A DNA stretch of 7,254 nucleotides from CAXBPY01 sp003455275 (GTDB lineage Bacteria; Bacteroidota; Bacteroidia; Chitinophagales; UBA10324): contig CAXBPY010000090.1 of NCBI GenBank assembly GCA_963977675.1, forward strand, positions 1 to 7,254, in the 5' to 3' direction. Both the position numbers and the translations under genes were made by a program. Below, in pieces: positions 5,856 through 7,254 of the stretch (position 1 is the first letter of the stretch; every line of letters begins with the position of its first letter). Below the pieces are notes generated by a model. It was not told the DNA's origin and did not search any database. It saw nothing but the letters and a program-made list of their open reading frames with translations.

Positions 5856-6320
5856 TTAATTCATTTTTTCATTTAAAAGTTTCTTCATCTTTGGCGGTTT
5901 TGCTTTGACTTTTTTATGATTCACTATTGCAAGCATAAACTGTTCGAAAGTCATTCCTCGGTGCATTTTAATCTGGCTGAGCTTATTTACCCGGAACTTG
6001 CGTACATTTATGTAGTTGCGGTCAATTTCCTGAGCAATTTTATAGTGAGAAATTTTTGGATTACTCACATGCATATATATAATACGAAAAACATCAGGTA
6101 ACGGAAACTTGATGTGGTGAAGCAAGGTTCCTGAAGTAACGCTAATGATATTTTTACAGCCGGTGCATTGCATGTGGCGGTTAGTGGTATGCGCCAATGG
6201 CTTTTTACAGTTCGGGCACTTGTGCCTCAAATCATTATTCCATCGCAAATCATAAAGATATGCTTCGCAATCATTTTCTGTTTTAAAATCGTTGTTCCAG
6301 TCAATCTTACTTTTTGTCAT
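5856..6320 (-). CDS. Zinc-ribbon/HTH protein related to the N-terminal part of IS1595/ISXO2 transposases, no DDE domain (154 aa)
   Basis: Residues 12-38 follow the N-terminal pattern of IS1595-type transposases: F-x-x-E-x-x-C-x-x-Y-L-x-x-L-R-W, then CPNC. Cys35, Cys38, Cys52 and Cys55 form a four-cysteine zinc ribbon. SVTSGTLL (60-67) and KFPLPDVFRIIYMH (71-84) match the segment that follows the ribbon in that family. ISHYKIAQEIDRNYINVRKF (90-109) looks like the HTH. The family's full transposases continue with a DDE catalytic domain, but this protein ends in a Lys-rich tail at 154 residues with an intact stop, and no DDE remnant lies in the 185 bases downstream. It is therefore a DNA-binding protein, perhaps a regulator, rather than an active transposase. 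The ATG is one base after the upstream stop, so it sits in an operon, unlike an insertion sequence, and a terminator follows. A truncated insertion sequence is the alternative. Confidence 0.85.
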   Translation of the reverse strand: MTKSKIDWNNDFKTENDCEAYLYDLRWNNDLRHKCPNCKKPLAHTTNRHMQCTGCKNIISVTSGTLLHHIKFPLPDVFRIIYMHVSNPKISHYKIAQEIDRNYINVRKFRVNKLSQIKMHRGMTFEQFMLAIVNHKKVKAKPPKMKKLLNEKMN

Positions 6321-6321
6321 T

Positions 6322-6672
6322 TTAAATTTCTTGTCGTGAAATAAACAGTCCGTTATGATGAATTATTTTGCGTTGTATCAGTTGATGAATTTTGTTATGG
6401 TCGAGTGCAATTTGTCCTCTGCTATTGCGCCCTCGCACATGTAAGGTGTATGTTCGTGTGCGTCTGCCCGTCTGAATTGTCACCTTACGCACAGGAATTG
6501 ATTTTTGTTCGCCCAACCCAAAAACCGAAATCGGCTGAACTACAAAATGATTACTCCTCACCATCGCATCTGTTTTAGCGAGGGTGCAGCATTTACTTTT
6601 TGTGTAGTTTGCCAGTGCCATGACTGCAAATGTAAATATAATAATCATTATGTAATTAATCTTGTCATACAT
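6322..6672 (-). CDS. Small single-pass membrane protein, 116 aa
   Basis: Not recognised. Residues about 6-22 (NYIMIIIFTFAVMALANY) form one hydrophobic helix close to the N-terminus, followed by TKSK. It looks like an uncleaved signal anchor. The next part contains two adjacent Cys (SKCCTLAK). The rest is soluble, basic and rich in Arg, His and Ile (TGRRTRTYTLHVRGRNSRG), possibly a small beta domain. The ATG at 6672 overlaps the upstream stop by 8 bases, and its own stop is 1 base before the zinc-ribbon gene, which indicates translational coupling. Small one-helix proteins are common in viruses with internal membranes (PRD1, PM2) and in phage lysis modules, but nothing here points to one role. 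Confidence 0.72.
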   Translation of the reverse strand: MYDKINYIMIIIFTFAVMALANYTKSKCCTLAKTDAMVRSNHFVVQPISVFGLGEQKSIPVRKVTIQTGRRTRTYTLHVRGRNSRGQIALDHNKIHQLIQRKIIHHNGLFISRQEI

Positions 6673-6865
6673 TTTTTGTTGATAACTGAAGATACCATCC
6701 GTATTGAACTAAGTAATCCATATTGCGCCAAATCTCTACAGCAGATTTTCCGGTGGTGTCTGTAATGTGTTTTTTAATCTTAGCGTTCTGTTTCAAAAAC
6801 CATTTGCTGAGATATTCTTCGTCAATGGTGGTGCCTTTTCTACTTTCAGAAATCGTGTGAGCCAT
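6665..6865 (-). CDS. Hypothetical small protein, 66 aa
   Basis: Not recognised. This is a soluble protein with a polar N-terminus and a probable helix TIDEEYLSKWFLKQNAKIKK, then a Trp/Tyr-rich end (EIWRNMDYLVQYGWYLQL). The only ATG near the N-terminus is at 6865, which makes it overlap the upstream gene by 73 bases in another frame. It overlaps the following membrane-protein start by 8 bases. The composition is protein-like and the downstream coupling is tight, so I regard it as real. The long upstream overlap raises the possibility of a start further in or of a frameshift between the two. Confidence 0.6.
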   Translation of the reverse strand: MAHTISESRKGTTIDEEYLSKWFLKQNAKIKKHITDTTGKSAVEIWRNMDYLVQYGWYLQLSTKNV

Positions 6866-7092
6866 ATTGGATGATCGTTGATAGTGAAAGGAACTTTCAT
6901 TCCCATTTTAACTTTGAACCCGATGATGTTGATGTAATGCCTGGATGGATTAAGACGGAAGGCAATGCAGTGCTTGAGCAATCCTTCCTTGGTTGGTGAA
7001 CTTGCAATCGGGTTTGAGTTTTTATCGTGAGAAATATGATGTAGTTCATATTGAAGAATATTATTTTCATAAAAGGTTGGCGCACCAAGCAT
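6793..7092 (-). CDS. Hypothetical protein, 99 aa
   Basis: Not recognised. The ATG at 7092 follows the preceding stop by 9 bases. The first 78 residues look like a compact mixed fold: MLGAPTFYENNILQYELHHI, a polar turn, then HCIAFRLNPSRHYINIIGFK and MGMKVPFTINDHPIW. The last 20 or so residues (LTRFLKVEKAPPLTKNISANGF) lie in the overlap with the next gene and look less protein-like, so the true product may end differently if a frameshift is present. There is no signal peptide, membrane helix or cysteine cluster. The position between other short genes suggests a minor element-specific protein; no function is proposed. A 73-residue frame at 6897-7118 covers the same bases but is judged a shadow. 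Confidence 0.6.
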   Translation of the reverse strand: MLGAPTFYENNILQYELHHISHDKNSNPIASSPTKEGLLKHCIAFRLNPSRHYINIIGFKVKMGMKVPFTINDHPIWLTRFLKVEKAPPLTKNISANGF

Positions 7093-7101
7093 GTGGCAAA
7101 A

Positions 7102-7254
7102 TTAATTCTCGCTTTCAATATCCGGGCTGGTAAACATTTTCTTCAGTGTGTCAACACTCTTGAGTTGAAGGTTGTAGGCATCAAATATGTGTTGCTTAAC
7201 TGCCTGAGGAGATTCAAGCGATTCTGCTTCTGCAATTTTTGTTTTAAGGTGCAT
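7102..7254 (-). CDS. Hypothetical short helical protein, possibly partial at its 5' end (50 aa visible)
   Basis: The minus-strand frame is open from the window edge to a TAA at 7102-7104. The first codon visible, at 7254-7252, is ATG, which may be the start or an internal Met because the upstream bases are not available. The 50 residues are charged and helical (LKTKIAEAESLESPQAVKQH, then FDAYNLQLKSVDTLKKM) and end in an acidic stretch (SPDIESEN). No family is recognised. It lies 9 bases upstream of the 99-residue gene and is probably co-transcribed with it. Confidence 0.6.
   Translation of the reverse strand: MHLKTKIAEAESLESPQAVKQHIFDAYNLQLKSVDTLKKMFTSPDIESEN

Noticed and set aside
5856..6320. 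Calling an active insertion sequence of the IS1595 family
   Set aside because: There is no DDE catalytic region, no terminal inverted repeats were seen, and the gene is tightly packed in an operon.

Overview
The window looks like part of a virus, provirus or virus-like mobile element of a Bacteroidota-type bacterium. All 13 supported genes lie on the minus strand and are packed with gaps or overlaps of mostly a few bases. Almost none has a Shine-Dalgarno sequence; leaders are A/T-rich, as is usual in Bacteroidota. The standard genetic code fits. There are no rRNA, tRNA or CRISPR features. The host assignment is an inference from style, not from a marker gene.

Right block (7254 down to 5856): five short genes. 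A partial 50-residue ORF, a 99-residue protein and a 66-residue protein are unrecognised. They are followed by a 116-residue protein with one N-terminal membrane segment and a 154-residue zinc-ribbon/HTH protein. The last matches the N-terminal DNA-binding part of IS1595/ISXO2-type transposases but has no DDE catalytic domain. A strong stem-loop terminator (5781-5812) closes this block.

Intergenic region (5671-5855): the terminator, two identical 14-base direct repeats each containing TTTTCCACA (a match to the relaxed DnaA-box pattern TTWTNCACA), and room for the promoter of the left block. It could be a control region, an origin, or both.

Left block (5670 down to 1, running off the edge): eight tightly coupled genes. 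In transcription order these are an unknown 152-residue protein, a proline-rich 344-residue protein with disordered ends, a GT2-like glycosyltransferase, and a stand-alone transketolase pyrimidine-binding (Pyr) domain with its catalytic Glu. Then come two beta-rich proteins of 194 and 305 residues that resemble each other weakly and are more AT-rich than their neighbours, a helical protein of about 195 residues, and a truncated P-loop ATPase. The ATPase is of HerA/FtsK-like type with no N-terminal barrel, as in viral packaging ATPases and Zot proteins.

Working model (inference): the ATPase moves DNA into a particle, the two beta-rich proteins are capsid or other virion components, and the glycosyltransferase plus Pyr-domain protein make or attach a sugar to the virion or the host surface. 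The combination of packaging-type ATPase, paired beta proteins, glycosyltransferase and lone ThDP-enzyme half-domain in one operon is the main point of interest. No capsid gene, integrase or replication protein is identified with certainty.
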